From positions 17,407 through 81,406 of the forward strand of contig CACOVJ010000004.1 of NCBI GenBank assembly GCA_902630465.1: DNA of 64,000 nucleotides. The letters are read 5' to 3'. Below the pieces are notes generated by a model. It was not told where the DNA came from. It searched no databases and worked only from the letters and a program-made list of their open reading frames with translations. The position numbers and the translations under genes were made by a program. Shown here piece after piece: positions 1 to 11,982 of this stretch. The first letter of the stretch is position 1; each line of letters starts with the position of its first letter. The stretch is from an uncultured Alphaproteobacteria bacterium (GTDB lineage: Bacteria; Pseudomonadota; Alphaproteobacteria; HIMB59; GCA-002718135).

Positions 1-2
1 GG

Positions 3-299
3 ATCAGATTAACAACAGCAAGATATTATACTCCGTCTGGAGAATCTATACAGGGAAAAGGTATTACACCTGACATTATAATTGAGCAGGGTGAATTTGA
101 GTCATTTGAATATAAAAGATTTTCAGAAGCTGATCTTAAAGATTCTTTAGACAATGGTAATGACGAAAATGAAAATAATGAACAAAATATCGAAGAGGAA
201 CTAACATTATTTGAAAAAAGACTTGCAGTTGATTACCAGCTACAAAGAGCAATAGATTTAATTCGGGGAGTTAGTCTTTATAAAGAAACAATTCAATAA
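3..299 (+). CDS. ctpA: C-terminal part of S41-family carboxyl-terminal processing protease (partial)
   Basis: Only the last 98 codons are present; the start lies upstream of the window. The reading frame opens with a segment containing TARYYTPSGESIQGKGI.PD, the conserved strand after the catalytic region of the S41 (CtpA/tail-specific protease) family, followed by an Asn/Glu-rich linker and a short C-terminal helix. Such enzymes are exported serine/lysine proteases that process periplasmic substrates. The catalytic Ser and Lys are not in the window, so activity cannot be judged. It sits directly before rppH, a pairing common in alphaproteobacteria. Confidence 0.85.
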   Translation: MRLTTARYYTPSGESIQGKGITPDIIIEQGEFESFEYKRFSEADLKDSLDNGNDENENNEQNIEEELTLFEKRLAVDYQLQRAIDLIRGVSLYKETIQ

Positions 300-301
300 A
301 T

Positions 302-766
302 ATGGAGTCTAAATACCGAAGATGTGTCGGAATGATGATTCTCAACTCAGATAATAAAATTTTAGTTGGTAGAAGATTAGATCATCCAAGTGGTCATTGG
401 CAAATGCCTCAAGGAGGCATAGATGAGAATGAAAATCCTGAAGAAGCAGTTTGGCGCGAAATGAAAGAAGAAATAGGAACTGATAATGCAACTATGATTA
501 AACAATCTAATCAATGGGTAAATTATGAAATTCCCTCTGAAACTCTAGCTACATTACCTTGGGGCAATATATATATCGGTCAGACTCAAAAGTGGTTCGC
601 GTTCAGGTTTAAAGGTAATGACGAAGAAATTGATGTTGGCACAGAAAATCCAGAATTTAGTGAGTGGAAATGGTCAGATCATAATTTATTAGTTGAAAAT
701 ATTGTACCTTTTAAAAGGGTTGTTTATGAAAAAATCTTAATTGAATTTAGAGAATTGTTTAATTAA
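302..766 (+). CDS. rppH: RNA pyrophosphohydrolase (Nudix)
   Basis: The 154-aa protein has a complete Nudix box (G38, E44, R52-E53, E56-E57) inside GGIDENENPEEAVWREMKEE, and the N-terminal RCVGMMILN and WQMPQGG signatures of the RppH/Ap4A-hydrolase subfamily. RppH removes pyrophosphate from 5'-triphosphorylated RNA to start mRNA decay; related members hydrolyse diadenosine polyphosphates. Length matches the family (about 155-160 aa). Its ATG lies 2 nt after the ctpA stop, so the two are probably cotranscribed. It ends convergently with atpC, overlapping by 4 nt. Assignment to RppH rather than another Nudix member rests on the motif and the alphaproteobacterial neighbourhood. Confidence 0.9.
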   Translation: MESKYRRCVGMMILNSDNKILVGRRLDHPSGHWQMPQGGIDENENPEEAVWREMKEEIGTDNATMIKQSNQWVNYEIPSETLATLPWGNIYIGQTQKWFAFRFKGNDEEIDVGTENPEFSEWKWSDHNLLVENIVPFKRVVYEKILIEFRELFN

Positions 767-1160
767 ATTTTTTCGTAAAACTTTGAATTGAAAGCTTCCA
801 ATTTAGCTTTAGCAACTAAAAGTTTTTCTTCAGAATTTTTTTCATCTTTATTTTCTAAATTCTGTATCTCTTTTTCTATCGAAGATTTATCAAGAGTATT
901 TAATTCAACAACACTTTCTGCGAGAACAATACATTTTTCTGGATTTATTTCTGCAAAACCACCAGATACAAAAAATGCCTTAAGCAAGTTTTTATCTTCA
1001 CCATAAACCATAATTCTTCCAGGTCTTAATGAAGACATCACTTTGCTATGTCCAGGAAGAACACCAAGATCGCCATCCTTTCCTGGAACAATAATCATTC
1101 CAGCCTCATCATTAAATATGAGATTTTCAGGTGAAACTAAATCAAAAGAAATTGTTGCCA

Positions 1161-1161
<1 letters not shown>
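763..1161 (-). CDS. atpC: F1F0 ATP synthase subunit epsilon
   Basis: This 132-aa protein starts with the beta-sandwich typical of subunit epsilon (FDLVSPE, then GDLGVLPGHS), followed by a C-terminal helical hairpin. Epsilon couples rotation of the F1 central stalk to the c-ring and can inhibit hydrolysis. It is the last gene of the atpHAGDC operon; its ATG overlaps the atpD stop by one base (TAATG), suggesting translational coupling. Confidence 0.95.
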
Positions 1162-3486
<2,325 letters not shown>

Positions 3487-3489
3487 AAA

Positions 3490-5025
3490 TTAGTTACTAG
3501 CAAACTTTCCAACCATTTCATCTAAGATCGATTTTAATTTATCATCATTTTCTTTTGATAATTCTTTTTCATTAGCAATCGCGTCTAATAAATCACTATG
3601 CTTAGTTCTAATTTCATTTAAAACTTCTGCTTCAAACTTGACTACATCGCCTACTGCAACTTTATCAAGATATCCGCGAACACCTGCATAAATAGATACA
3701 ACTTGCTCTGAGACCGTTAGTGGTGAATATTGACCTTGTTTTAAGATTTCAACTAGTCTTGCACCACGATCAAGTAATTGTTTCGTTGAAGCGTCTAAGT
3801 CTGATGCAAACTGTGCAAAAGCAGCCATCTCACGGTATTGAGCTAATTCTAGTTTTACAGGACCAGCAATTTTTTTCATTGCTTTTGTTTGCGCTGCAGA
3901 GCCAACACGACTTACAGAAAGACCAACGTTAATAGCAGGACGAATACCAGCAAAAAATAAGTTTGTTTCTAAAAATATTTGTCCATCAGTAATGGAAATA
4001 ACATTTGTTGGAATATAAGCAGATAAATCTCCTGCTTGAGTTTCAATAATTGGAAGAGCGGTCAAACTTCCACCACCATGTTCATCACTCATTTTGGCAG
4101 CTCTTTCTAAAAGACGACTATGAATGTAAAATACATCTCCAGGATATGCTTCACGTCCAGGAGGTCTTCTTAACAAAAGAGACATTTGTCTGTAAGCAAC
4201 AGCTTGCTTTGATAAATCATCATAAACAATTAACGCATGCATACCATTATCTCTAAAATACTCACCCATCGTACAGCCAGTATAAGCAGATAAAAATTGC
4301 AACGGAGCAGGCTCTGATGCAGTTGCAGATACAACAATTGTATATTCCATTGCGCCATTATCTTCTAGCGTTTTTACAATTTGAGCAACTGTTGATCTTT
4401 TCTGACCAATCGCAACGTATATACAATATAACTTTTCTTTTTCATTGTCTGATTGATTTACAGATTTTTGATTTAAGATTGTATCAATAGCTACAGCAGT
4501 TTTACCTGTTTGTCTGTCACCAATTATTAATTCACGCTGCCCTCTTCCAACTGGAACAAGAGCATCAAGTGCTTTAATACCTGTCTGCATAGGTTCAGAT
4601 ACACTTTGACGAGGAATAATACCTGGAGCTTTTAATTCAATTCTTCTCTTTTCAGATGATTGAATAGGGCCTTTACCATCAATAGGATTTCCTAAACCAT
4701 CAACAACACGTCCTAACAATTCTTTTCCAACAGGAACGTCAACAATTTCTCCTGTACGTTTAACTGTGTCACCTTCTTTAATTCCAGTATCATCACCGAA
4801 GATTGAAACACCAACGTTATCCATTTCAAGGTTGAGGGCCATACCTTTAATGCCGCCTGGGAATTCTACCATCTCTCCAGCTTGTACTTGATCAAGACCA
4901 TACACACGTGCAATTCCATCTCCAACACTTAGTACTGTTCCAACCTCAGCTACATCCGCTTTAGTTTCAAAATTAGCTATTTGGTCTTTAATTACAGACG
5001 ATATTTCTGCAGCTTTAATTTCCAT
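3490..5025 (-). CDS. atpA: F1F0 ATP synthase subunit alpha
   Basis: The 511-aa protein has the P-loop GDRQTGKT at residues 169-176, the alpha-type [14 protein letters not shown] segment containing the arginine finger, and the N-terminal beta-barrel. Alpha subunits form the non-catalytic nucleotide sites of F1. Its ATG shares one base with the atpH stop (TAATG). F0 genes (atpBEF) are not adjacent, as in other alphaproteobacteria, where F0 and F1 genes are separate operons. Confidence 0.98.
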   Translation of the reverse strand: MEIKAAEISSVIKDQIANFETKADVAEVGTVLSVGDGIARVYGLDQVQAGEMVEFPGGIKGMALNLEMDNVGVSIFGDDTGIKEGDTVKRTGEIVDVPVGKELLGRVVDGLGNPIDGKGPIQSSEKRRIELKAPGIIPRQSVSEPMQTGIKALDALVPVGRGQRELIIGDRQTGKTAVAIDTILNQKSVNQSDNEKEKLYCIYVAIGQKRSTVAQIVKTLEDNGAMEYTIVVSATASEPAPLQFLSAYTGCTMGEYFRDNGMHALIVYDDLSKQAVAYRQMSLLLRRPPGREAYPGDVFYIHSRLLERAAKMSDEHGGGSLTALPIIETQAGDLSAYIPTNVISITDGQIFLETNLFFAGIRPAINVGLSVSRVGSAAQTKAMKKIAGPVKLELAQYREMAAFAQFASDLDASTKQLLDRGARLVEILKQGQYSPLTVSEQVVSIYAGVRGYLDKVAVGDVVKFEAEVLNEIRTKHSDLLDAIANEKELSKENDDKLKSILDEMVGKFASN

Positions 5026-5582
5026 TATGCCCCCTTCATTGCAATTTTAAGTTTATTAAGTTTATTCGCTATAGATGTATCAATCATTTTGGAACCAACC
5101 TTAACAATTAAACCACCAATAATGTCTTCATCAACATCAAAATTTAAAGACAATTTTTCACCTAAAGATTTTTTAAGTTGATTTGTAATATTATTTTTTT
5201 CATCGTCAGATAATGTGTTTGCTGATGTTATGTCAGCAGTAATATCACCTCTTTTTTCAGAGTTTATTTTTTTAAATTGTAAAATAATAGAAGCGATATT
5301 TGAAATTCTTTTATTATTATCAAGAACTTTTAAAAAAGTTGTCGTAAGATTATGTAAATTTGCTTTAGAAAATAATTTTAGCAAAATATTAAGCTTCTCA
5401 TCTGAGTTTACTAATGGACTTTTAATTACTTGTCTCAATTCTGAACTTTCTTTCAATGCTGTTTGCACTAATTCAAAGTCATTTAGAATATCATCAATAC
5501 ATTTTTTTTCAGAAGCAAGATCATAGAGAGCTGCTCCGTACCTTTCAGATATAAGATCTCCAGATAATGTATTAGATGCCAT
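5025..5582 (-). CDS. atpH: F1F0 ATP synthase subunit delta
   Basis: This 185-aa protein has the OSCP/delta pattern: an N-terminal helical bundle beginning [17 protein letters not shown] and the C-terminal motif [21 protein letters not shown]. Delta links the F1 head to the peripheral b stalk. It is the first gene of the F1 operon; the 118-bp spacer to priA presumably carries the operon promoter. Confidence 0.95.
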   Translation of the reverse strand: MASNTLSGDLISERYGAALYDLASEKKCIDDILNDFELVQTALKESSELRQVIKSPLVNSDEKLNILLKLFSKANLHNLTTTFLKVLDNNKRISNIASIILQFKKINSEKRGDITADITSANTLSDDEKNNITNQLKKSLGEKLSLNFDVDEDIIGGLIVKVGSKMIDTSIANKLNKLKIAMKGA

Positions 5583-5632
5583 AAATTAAGTTCATAAGAA
5601 GTTTAGAAATAGGCTATTAACACATCAGAAAA

Positions 5633-5661
5633 AGTAGGTAAACTGTCAGTTTGTGCGTCAA
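5633..5661 (-). promoter_or_regulatory. Candidate sigma70-type promoter of the atpHAGDC operon
   Basis: In the atpH-priA spacer, the minus strand reads TTGACG (plus 5656-5661), then 17 nt, then CCTACT (plus 5633-5638). The -35 box is close to consensus but the -10 box is poor, so the position is tentative. It is the best match in the only spacer upstream of the operon. Confidence 0.35.
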
Positions 5662-5700
5662 ATGAGTTAAATTGAAGATATTTTTAAAATTGTGGGTAAA

Positions 5701-7656
5701 TTACATAAATGAATAGGGATCGACATCGATAATTAACTTTACAGAAGAAGGTAGTTTGGTCTTTTCTACAATTTTTTTTGTGAATTTATTCAGATTTTTT
5801 CTACTTTTGCTCTTCAATAATATTCTGTATCGATATTGTCCTCTAAGCAAAGAAATTGGAGCTTCAACTGGACCAAGAATTTTAATATTTTCACTATTTT
5901 TATCTTTTTGAGCCAGTCTTGAAGCATATTTAAGAACTAAAGCCTTCGTATGACTAGAAATGATTATGGAAGTCATAAAACCAAAAGGTGGAATATTAAA
6001 ATTCTTTCTCTCTTCTAGAGCTTTTTCAATAAAAGTTTCTCTCTCTCGAAGTTGAATCGACTTAATTATTTCTTGATCTGGAAAATATGTTTGAAGAAAA
6101 ACTTTACCAATTTTTTTTCCTCTACCAGCTCTTCCTCCAACTTGCTGAAGTAGGTTAAAAGTTTTTTCTATTGCTCTTGGATCGCCACCAAATAAACCTG
6201 CATCCGCATCAACTATTCCTACTAATGACAAATTTGGAAAATCATATCCTTTTGCCATAATTTGTGTGGCTACAATTATATCTATATCTTTGTTATTTAT
6301 ATCAGTAATAAATTTTTTAATTTTGTTTGGTGTGTTAACGTTGTCGCTAGACATGATGGAAATATTTTTCTCAGGAAAGAATTCTTTTAACTCTTCTGCA
6401 ATTCTTTCAACACCAGGGCCAACAAATTTTATACTATCTTTTTCATTACATCGAGGGCAATCGAAATTTAATTTTTTAATAGTTCCACATTGATGACATA
6501 AAAAAACTTTTTTGTGTTGATGCATAACCATCCATGATGAACATTGATCACATTCATATCTAAATCCACAACTATTACACAAGGTTAGTGGTGAGTATCC
6601 TCTGCGATTTAAAAAAATAAGAGTTTGTTCATTATTGTCTAAGCACTGCGAAATAGAATCTATAATTGATTGTGATATCCATTTATCTTTATCAAGTTTA
6701 TCTTTATTTAAATCAATTATTGAAATTTCAGGTAACGGAGTTCCAGAGAATTGTTTTGATAAATAGACTTGATCATATTTCTTAATTTTAACATTATTTA
6801 TTGTTTCTAAAGACGGTGTTGCCGAAGCTAATAATATGAAATTTTTTTCAATTTTAGCTCTTACAACTGCAAGATCTCTTGCTTGGTAACGTATATTGTC
6901 CTCTTGCTTATAACTAGAATCATGTTCTTCATCGACAACAATTAATCCTAAGTTTGTAAAAGGAAGAAATAAACTTGATCGAGCACCAATAACAATGAAC
7001 GTATCACCTGCAAAACATTGATGCCAAATTTTTTGCCTATTTTTTTTTGTAATTTTAGAATGCCACAAGCACACTTCCATTCCAAAACGCTTCTTTACCC
7101 TTGTCTCTAATTGCGGTGTTAAACTAATTTCTGGAACCATTATTAATATTTGTTTTTTTTCCTTTAAAAATTTATCTATTATTTCAAAATATACTTCAGT
7201 TTTACCAGAACCTGTTACCCCTTCTAATAAAACAGGTTTGTTTGATTTTTTAAATGACTTGGTTATTTCTTTAAATGAATTTTCTTGCTCTTCACTTAAG
7301 GATACTAATGATGGTTCGGTGTTTTTGAAGATATCTAATTTTTCTTTATCAAATTCAACTATATCATTGTTAATAAGAAATAATTTTAAAACTGCTCCTA
7401 GTGGAGCTAAAGTATAACTTGCGATCCAATTTATAAAATCAATAGAAGAATTCTGAAGGATGAGATCATTACAAATTTTTGTAACCGCTTTAATTTCGTA
7501 TCCAGGATTTTTAACATTCTTCTTCCAAATAATTCCAGCTTCTATTTTTTTTCCAAATGGAACTAAGACTATTTGACCAATTTCAAGTTGCTCATTTGTT
7601 GAAGAATAAGTGAAAACTTTGTCAAAAGGTCTTGTTACTACTACATCGTACAACAT
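5701..7656 (-). CDS. priA: Primosomal replication restart helicase PriA
   Basis: A superfamily 2 DNA helicase that reloads the replisome at stalled forks. Visible are the P-loop GVTGSGKTEVY, the DEEHDSSYKQ box, the GARSS motif, GRAGRG, and the PriA-specific zinc-binding cysteine pairs (CNSCGFRYECDQCSSW, CHQCG, CPRC). The open frame extends upstream to 7716, but I choose the ATG at 7656 because MLYDVVVTRPFDKVFTY is the usual PriA N-terminus; this gives 651 aa. It is divergent from the transaldolase gene with 63 bp between starts and lies upstream of the F1 operon on the same strand, an arrangement frequent in alphaproteobacteria. Confidence 0.95.
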   Translation of the reverse strand: MLYDVVVTRPFDKVFTYSSTNEQLEIGQIVLVPFGKKIEAGIIWKKNVKNPGYEIKAVTKICNDLILQNSSIDFINWIASYTLAPLGAVLKLFLINNDIVEFDKEKLDIFKNTEPSLVSLSEEQENSFKEITKSFKKSNKPVLLEGVTGSGKTEVYFEIIDKFLKEKKQILIMVPEISLTPQLETRVKKRFGMEVCLWHSKITKKNRQKIWHQCFAGDTFIVIGARSSLFLPFTNLGLIVVDEEHDSSYKQEDNIRYQARDLAVVRAKIEKNFILLASATPSLETINNVKIKKYDQVYLSKQFSGTPLPEISIIDLNKDKLDKDKWISQSIIDSISQCLDNNEQTLIFLNRRGYSPLTLCNSCGFRYECDQCSSWMVMHQHKKVFLCHQCGTIKKLNFDCPRCNEKDSIKFVGPGVERIAEELKEFFPEKNISIMSSDNVNTPNKIKKFITDINNKDIDIIVATQIMAKGYDFPNLSLVGIVDADAGLFGGDPRAIEKTFNLLQQVGGRAGRGKKIGKVFLQTYFPDQEIIKSIQLRERETFIEKALEERKNFNIPPFGFMTSIIISSHTKALVLKYASRLAQKDKNSENIKILGPVEAPISLLRGQYRYRILLKSKSRKNLNKFTKKIVEKTKLPSSVKLIIDVDPYSFM

Positions 7657-7719
7657 TATATTTATGTATTTTTTATATGTTAACTTTCTAAATAACTTGT
7701 ATATGGTATACAACAAACA

Positions 7720-8379
7720 ATGAAATTTTTTATAGACACTGCTGATATACCTCAGATTGAAGAACTATTGCCTAGTGGATTAATAGACGGTGTTACGACA
7801 AACCCATCTCTAATTGCAAAAAGTGGAAAGGATATGGGAGAAACTATTAAAACAATTTGCTCTATTGTATCTGGTCCAGTAAGCGCAGAAGTGACGGCAA
7901 CGGAATATAACAAAATGCTTGAAGAAGGTGAGTACTTAGCATCATTAGCTAAGAATGTTGCTGTAAAAGTTCCTCTCACACCTGCTGGTCTTCAAACGTG
8001 CAAAGCTCTTAGAGAAAAAGATATCATGGTAAATGTAACATTATGTTTTAGTGCTGCACAAGCATTACTAGCCGCTAAGGTTGGTGCAACATTTATCTCT
8101 CCTTTTGTGGGAAGACTCGATGATATTGGTGAAAAGGGAATGGATCTGATTTCAGATATAGTAATAATGTATGAAAATTATGGATTTGATACTGAAGTAT
8201 TAGTTGCTTCAGTAAGAAACACGCAACATTTGATTGATGCAGCTGTGATTGGTGCACATGTTTCAACACTACCACCTAAGGTTATTCATGAATTATATAA
8301 ACACCCTCTAACAGATAAAGGGCTCAAAGCATTTCTTGATGATTGGGCAAAAACAGGACAGCAAATCTTACCAAAATAA
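7720..8379 (+). CDS. tal: Transaldolase (short TalC/FSA-type)
   Basis: The 219-aa protein has the small transaldolase architecture, one TIM barrel. It starts [16 protein letters not shown] and has [14 protein letters not shown] near residues 23-36; the Schiff-base lysine is K83 in [13 protein letters not shown]. It transfers a dihydroxyacetone unit between sugar phosphates in the non-oxidative pentose phosphate pathway; fructose-6-phosphate aldolase is the alternative within the same fold. Next comes the DUF484 gene, 5 nt after the stop. Confidence 0.93.
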   Translation: MKFFIDTADIPQIEELLPSGLIDGVTTNPSLIAKSGKDMGETIKTICSIVSGPVSAEVTATEYNKMLEEGEYLASLAKNVAVKVPLTPAGLQTCKALREKDIMVNVTLCFSAAQALLAAKVGATFISPFVGRLDDIGEKGMDLISDIVIMYENYGFDTEVLVASVRNTQHLIDAAVIGAHVSTLPPKVIHELYKHPLTDKGLKAFLDDWAKTGQQILPK

Positions 8380-8384
8380 TCGTC

Positions 8385-9047
8385 ATGGCGCATGAAGATG
8401 AAATTAGCGAAGAACAAATAATAAATTTTTTAAGAAAAAATAAAAATTTTTTTATAAAAAATTCAGAATTAGTTAATGAACTAAATTTTCCCACCCTTGA
8501 TAATAGTTCAGATAAGGTTGTTGATTTAGAAGCTTACAGATATAAAAAAATATCTCAACAAAATATAGATCTACAAAATCAAATGACAAAAGTATTACTT
8601 GCTGGAAAAAGTCATTTAAATGCTCAAAAAAGAATTCTTAAATCTACAATTAGAATTTTAAATGTAAAAAGTTTACAAAAATTAATAAGTTTAATTAAAA
8701 ATGACCTTAAAACAATTTTAGGTTGTGATGAAATGAATTGTTTTGTTACAAATGAAAATATTAGAGCAGAAAACTTATCACAACTGGATATTAAAATAGC
8801 AAATAGTTATTTCAAAAACAAAATAGTTACAAATTTAAATCAAAATCCTAAAGGTTTACTTTTATTTTTTCCTAATAAATCAGCAACAATAAAATCATAT
8901 ATTTTGTTAAAAGTTAAATTTCGTGAAGATAGTATAATATTGGCTATGGGATCAAAAGATAAAAATAAATTCACAGTTGATATGCAAACTGATCTTGTTG
9001 AATACTTAATTAAAATTATAGAAGTAAATTTACTAAACATAAAATGA
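8385..9047 (+). CDS. DUF484 family protein
   Basis: The 220-aa protein contains the DUF484 signature: an N-terminal helix (INFLRKNKNFFIKNSELV), then VVDLEAYRYKKISQQN, a coiled-coil segment, and a GAF-like C-terminal half. The frame is open from 8343, inside the transaldolase gene, but the ATG at 8385 (MAHEDEISEEQ) avoids that overlap and matches the family. DUF484 genes usually lie beside a tyrosine recombinase (xerC); none is present here. The molecular function is not established. The stop overlaps the next ATG (ATGA). Confidence 0.82.
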   Translation: MAHEDEISEEQIINFLRKNKNFFIKNSELVNELNFPTLDNSSDKVVDLEAYRYKKISQQNIDLQNQMTKVLLAGKSHLNAQKRILKSTIRILNVKSLQKLISLIKNDLKTILGCDEMNCFVTNENIRAENLSQLDIKIANSYFKNKIVTNLNQNPKGLLLFFPNKSATIKSYILLKVKFREDSIILAMGSKDKNKFTVDMQTDLVEYLIKIIEVNLLNIK

Positions 9048-10366
9048 AAATATTACTAATAATTTTATTTTTATTAGTTAATTCTCAGAATTTATTTGCC
9101 AATCCACAAATATGTAGTTGGATAATAGACGAACCATTTAAAGAATATCAAGAAGAGGCAAAAGATCAACATGCTGCGTTTTATGTTGTAGTCAACGATG
9201 GTGAATGTGAATATGGAATGACAATTGGTGAAAATTCAGAAGATAAAGCAAAAAAAGTAGCTTTTAAAGATTGTGAGAAATGGAGAAAAGAAAATAATAT
9301 TTCTGGTAAGTGTGAACCCTTTGCTGTTAACGACAAAATTATTTGGGAAAATGTTGCCTTTGTTACAAATGATGAAGGAGAAACAGAATATGACAATTCA
9401 GCCAATATGGTTGAATATGAATATAGAATTCCTGACTGGTATGGGCAGGAAAAAATTATATTTCCAAAATATAAAGGAGTCCCTGATGATCTTCACAGTT
9501 TATTTATGGAAACCCTTGAATATTCCTACCTTGAGCTTGGTGAAAAACCAATTGCGGAAACTCATGTTATTATCTGGAATGAAAAAAAATCTAATCTAAA
9601 AAAAGTTGCTCAAAATTGGTGTGAAGTAAATCGTGGGGAAAATTTTAATGAAGAATGTTTAAAAGTAGGTGGTGGTGATAACAAAAAATGGTTCAAAGAA
9701 TGTGTAGCATCTGCCTATTTTTCACCTGAAACATTAAAAGGAAGTATTGAGGGTAATAAATGTTGGTGGAGAGGTTATAAGAATGAAGCGTGGAGTGTTG
9801 CAAAAATAGTAGCACATGAATATTTTCATGTTTATCAAAATATGAAAAAAAATTTTTTTGAAGATGAGAAACGTTTTGGTGTTGCCCAGTATAAATTTAA
9901 TGATGATATGCCAATGTGGATTGAAGAAGGTGGGGCAGAATATTTTGGTTATTATATTATTGGAAAAAATAATTTAGCTGATTATAAAAAAATTATGAAA
10001 CAGACACTAAAGTCCTTTCGCAAATGTGCAAAAAAAGGAATTAAACTCAAAGATGTAGAAAGAGAAGAAAATGCCATGAAACTGCGCAGTAAATGTGATC
10101 AAGGCTTCGAGTATGATGGTGGTATGTGGGCAACAGCGTACCTGGCTTCTTTAAGTGGATCTAATCAAAAAGTATTCTTTGATTTTTATGAAGATATTGC
10201 TGAATTTGAATTAGAAAAAAGGGAGGAAGGAGAAATCCACCAAGGATGGAGAGAATCTTTTAAGAAAAATTTTAATATGAGTTATGATGATTTCCTAATA
10301 GAGTTTGAAACATTTATTGGTTTAAAATCAAAGGAACAATTAAAAATTCTAGATCAAATAAATTAA
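9044..10366 (+). CDS. Secreted HExxH-containing protein, putative zinc metallopeptidase
   Basis: I do not recognise a named family. Residues 1-19 form a signal peptide ([10 protein letters not shown] then NSQNLFAN). Residues about 30-105 contain paired cysteines and a pattern reminiscent of DUF4189-type secreted domains. The C-terminal half carries HEYFH at residues 258-262 and WIEEGGAEY at 292-300, the spacing expected for a gluzincin in which H258, H262 and E295 bind zinc and E259 is the base. Cys residues are numerous (for example C24, C54, C76, C90), consistent with disulfides in the periplasm or outside the cell. Its ATG overlaps the DUF484 stop. Peptidase activity is inference from the motif only. 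Confidence 0.7.
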   Translation: MKILLIILFLLVNSQNLFANPQICSWIIDEPFKEYQEEAKDQHAAFYVVVNDGECEYGMTIGENSEDKAKKVAFKDCEKWRKENNISGKCEPFAVNDKIIWENVAFVTNDEGETEYDNSANMVEYEYRIPDWYGQEKIIFPKYKGVPDDLHSLFMETLEYSYLELGEKPIAETHVIIWNEKKSNLKKVAQNWCEVNRGENFNEECLKVGGGDNKKWFKECVASAYFSPETLKGSIEGNKCWWRGYKNEAWSVAKIVAHEYFHVYQNMKKNFFEDEKRFGVAQYKFNDDMPMWIEEGGAEYFGYYIIGKNNLADYKKIMKQTLKSFRKCAKKGIKLKDVEREENAMKLRSKCDQGFEYDGGMWATAYLASLSGSNQKVFFDFYEDIAEFELEKREEGEIHQGWRESFKKNFNMSYDDFLIEFETFIGLKSKEQLKILDQIN

Positions 10367-10383
10367 TACAAAAAGGAGCATAC

Positions 10384-10587
10384 ATGAAAGGTTATAGATT
10401 TATTACTGATGATGATACTGTTGATTTTTGTCAAAGAGTAACAGAGGCATTATCTAATGGTTGGAAATTACATGGAGAGCCAAAAATGACTTTTGATCAT
10501 AAAAGAAAAGTTATGAGGTGTGGTCAAGCAGTTGTAAAACATTCATCAAAAAAATATAAAAAAGGAATGGATCTAACTAAAATTTAA
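10384..10587 (+). CDS. DUF1737 family small protein
   Basis: A 67-aa protein with the DUF1737 pattern: an N-terminal YRFITDDDTVDFCQRV followed by a strand pair around GWKLHGEPKM and the QAVVKH element. An AAAAGGAG ribosome binding site precedes the ATG by 6 nt. The family is small, conserved in proteobacteria and of unknown function. It overlaps the 3' end of the convergent lpd gene by 4 nt. Confidence 0.8.
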   Translation: MKGYRFITDDDTVDFCQRVTEALSNGWKLHGEPKMTFDHKRKVMRCGQAVVKHSSKKYKKGMDLTKI

Positions 10588-11981
10588 ATATGTATTGCTC
10601 TGCCATCAACACTTAGAGCTGCTTCTTTTACTGCTTCACTAGTTGTTGGATGAGCATGACATACTCTAGCAATATCTTCTGCACTACCGCCAAATTCAAT
10701 TGTTGTAACAATTTCTGCAATCAATTGTCCTGCATCATGACCTATTATGTGAGCACCTAAAATTTCATCCGTTTTTTTATCGACTAAAATTTTAACAAAT
10801 CCTTCTGATGCAGAAGTAGTTAACGCACGACCATTTGCCATAAAAGGAAATTTTCCAACTTTGAAATCTTTATTTTCTTGCTTTAGTTGTTCTTCAGTTT
10901 TCCCAACAGATGCAATCTCTGGATTGGTATAAACAATTGCTGGTATAGCGTCATAGTTTATATGAGGTTTTTGACCATTTATAAATTCAACACAGGCCAC
11001 TCCTTCTTCTTCGGCTTTGTGTGCTAGCATTGGACCTGGTGCTACATCACCGATTGCATAGATTCCTTCTACAGAAGTTTTAAAGTTATCTTTAATTTCA
11101 ATAGATTTTTTATCCGTTAGTTTAATTCCAATTTTTTCGAGATCCAGTCCCTCAGTGTTTGGTTTTCTTCCTACTGACATTAAAACTATTTCGTAGTTTT
11201 CTTTTAATTTCTTTTTATCTGATGTTTCCATTTCAACATCTACACCAGACTTGCTAGATTTTGCAGAACTAACCTTATGTGATAGTTTAAATTCTAATCC
11301 TTGTTTAGTAAGCATTTTCATAAACTCTTTTGCGATTTCACCATCCATCGTTGGAACAATTCTGTCTAGAGCTTCAACAACTGTTACTTTTGAACCTAAT
11401 CTACTCCATACTGAACCCATTTCTAATCCGATATAGCCACCACCTATCACCAGTAGCGATTTAGGAACTTTAGATAAAGAGAGAGCCCCAGTAGAAGATA
11501 CGATTTGTTTTTCATCTACAGGAATATTTGGAATCTCTATAGAAGTAGACCCAGTAGCAATAATAAAGTTTTTTGCTGAAGCAGTAATTTCTTGTTTTCC
11601 ATTTTTAATTGAAACTGTTTTGGAATCAACAAATGATGCTGAACCCGGGATATGGGTAATTTTATTTTTTTTAAATAAGAAACCAATTCCAGTTGTTAAT
11701 TTTTTTACAATCTTAGTCTTTCTTTGCATCAATACATCTAAATCTAAATCAACCTTAGAAGTTTTAATTCCATGCTCAGCTGCATGATTTGATATCTCTA
11801 CAAATTTTTCAGAAGAATTTAATAGAGCCTTGGAAGGAATACATCCTATATTTAAACACGTACCACCAAGTGAGGATTCTTTCTCAATGCAGGCAACTTT
11901 CATTCCAAGTTGTGCTGCTCTAATTGCAGCAACATAACCACCTGGTCCTGCGCCAATAATAATTAAATCAAAATCTTCCAT
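10584..11981 (-). CDS. lpd: Dihydrolipoyl dehydrogenase (E3)
   Basis: The 465-aa flavoprotein has the FAD dinucleotide fold GAGPGGYVAA at the N-terminus, the redox-active disulfide C42-C47 in GGTCLNIGC, a second nucleotide-binding GGGYIGLE for NAD, and the C-terminal HAHPTTSEA that supplies the catalytic His. It reoxidises the lipoyl groups of 2-oxo acid dehydrogenases. Being the last gene of the suc block, 1 nt after sucB, it most likely serves 2-oxoglutarate dehydrogenase. Confidence 0.96.
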   Translation of the reverse strand: MEDFDLIIIGAGPGGYVAAIRAAQLGMKVACIEKESSLGGTCLNIGCIPSKALLNSSEKFVEISNHAAEHGIKTSKVDLDLDVLMQRKTKIVKKLTTGIGFLFKKNKITHIPGSASFVDSKTVSIKNGKQEITASAKNFIIATGSTSIEIPNIPVDEKQIVSSTGALSLSKVPKSLLVIGGGYIGLEMGSVWSRLGSKVTVVEALDRIVPTMDGEIAKEFMKMLTKQGLEFKLSHKVSSAKSSKSGVDVEMETSDKKKLKENYEIVLMSVGRKPNTEGLDLEKIGIKLTDKKSIEIKDNFKTSVEGIYAIGDVAPGPMLAHKAEEEGVACVEFINGQKPHINYDAIPAIVYTNPEIASVGKTEEQLKQENKDFKVGKFPFMANGRALTTSASEGFVKILVDKKTDEILGAHIIGHDAGQLIAEIVTTIEFGGSAEDIARVCHAHPTTSEAVKEAALSVDGRAIHI

Positions 11982-11982
11982 A

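Noticed and set aside
9273..9599. 108-aa plus-strand ORF in another frame
   Set aside because: It lies inside the secreted HExxH gene and has no start signal or recognisable domain.
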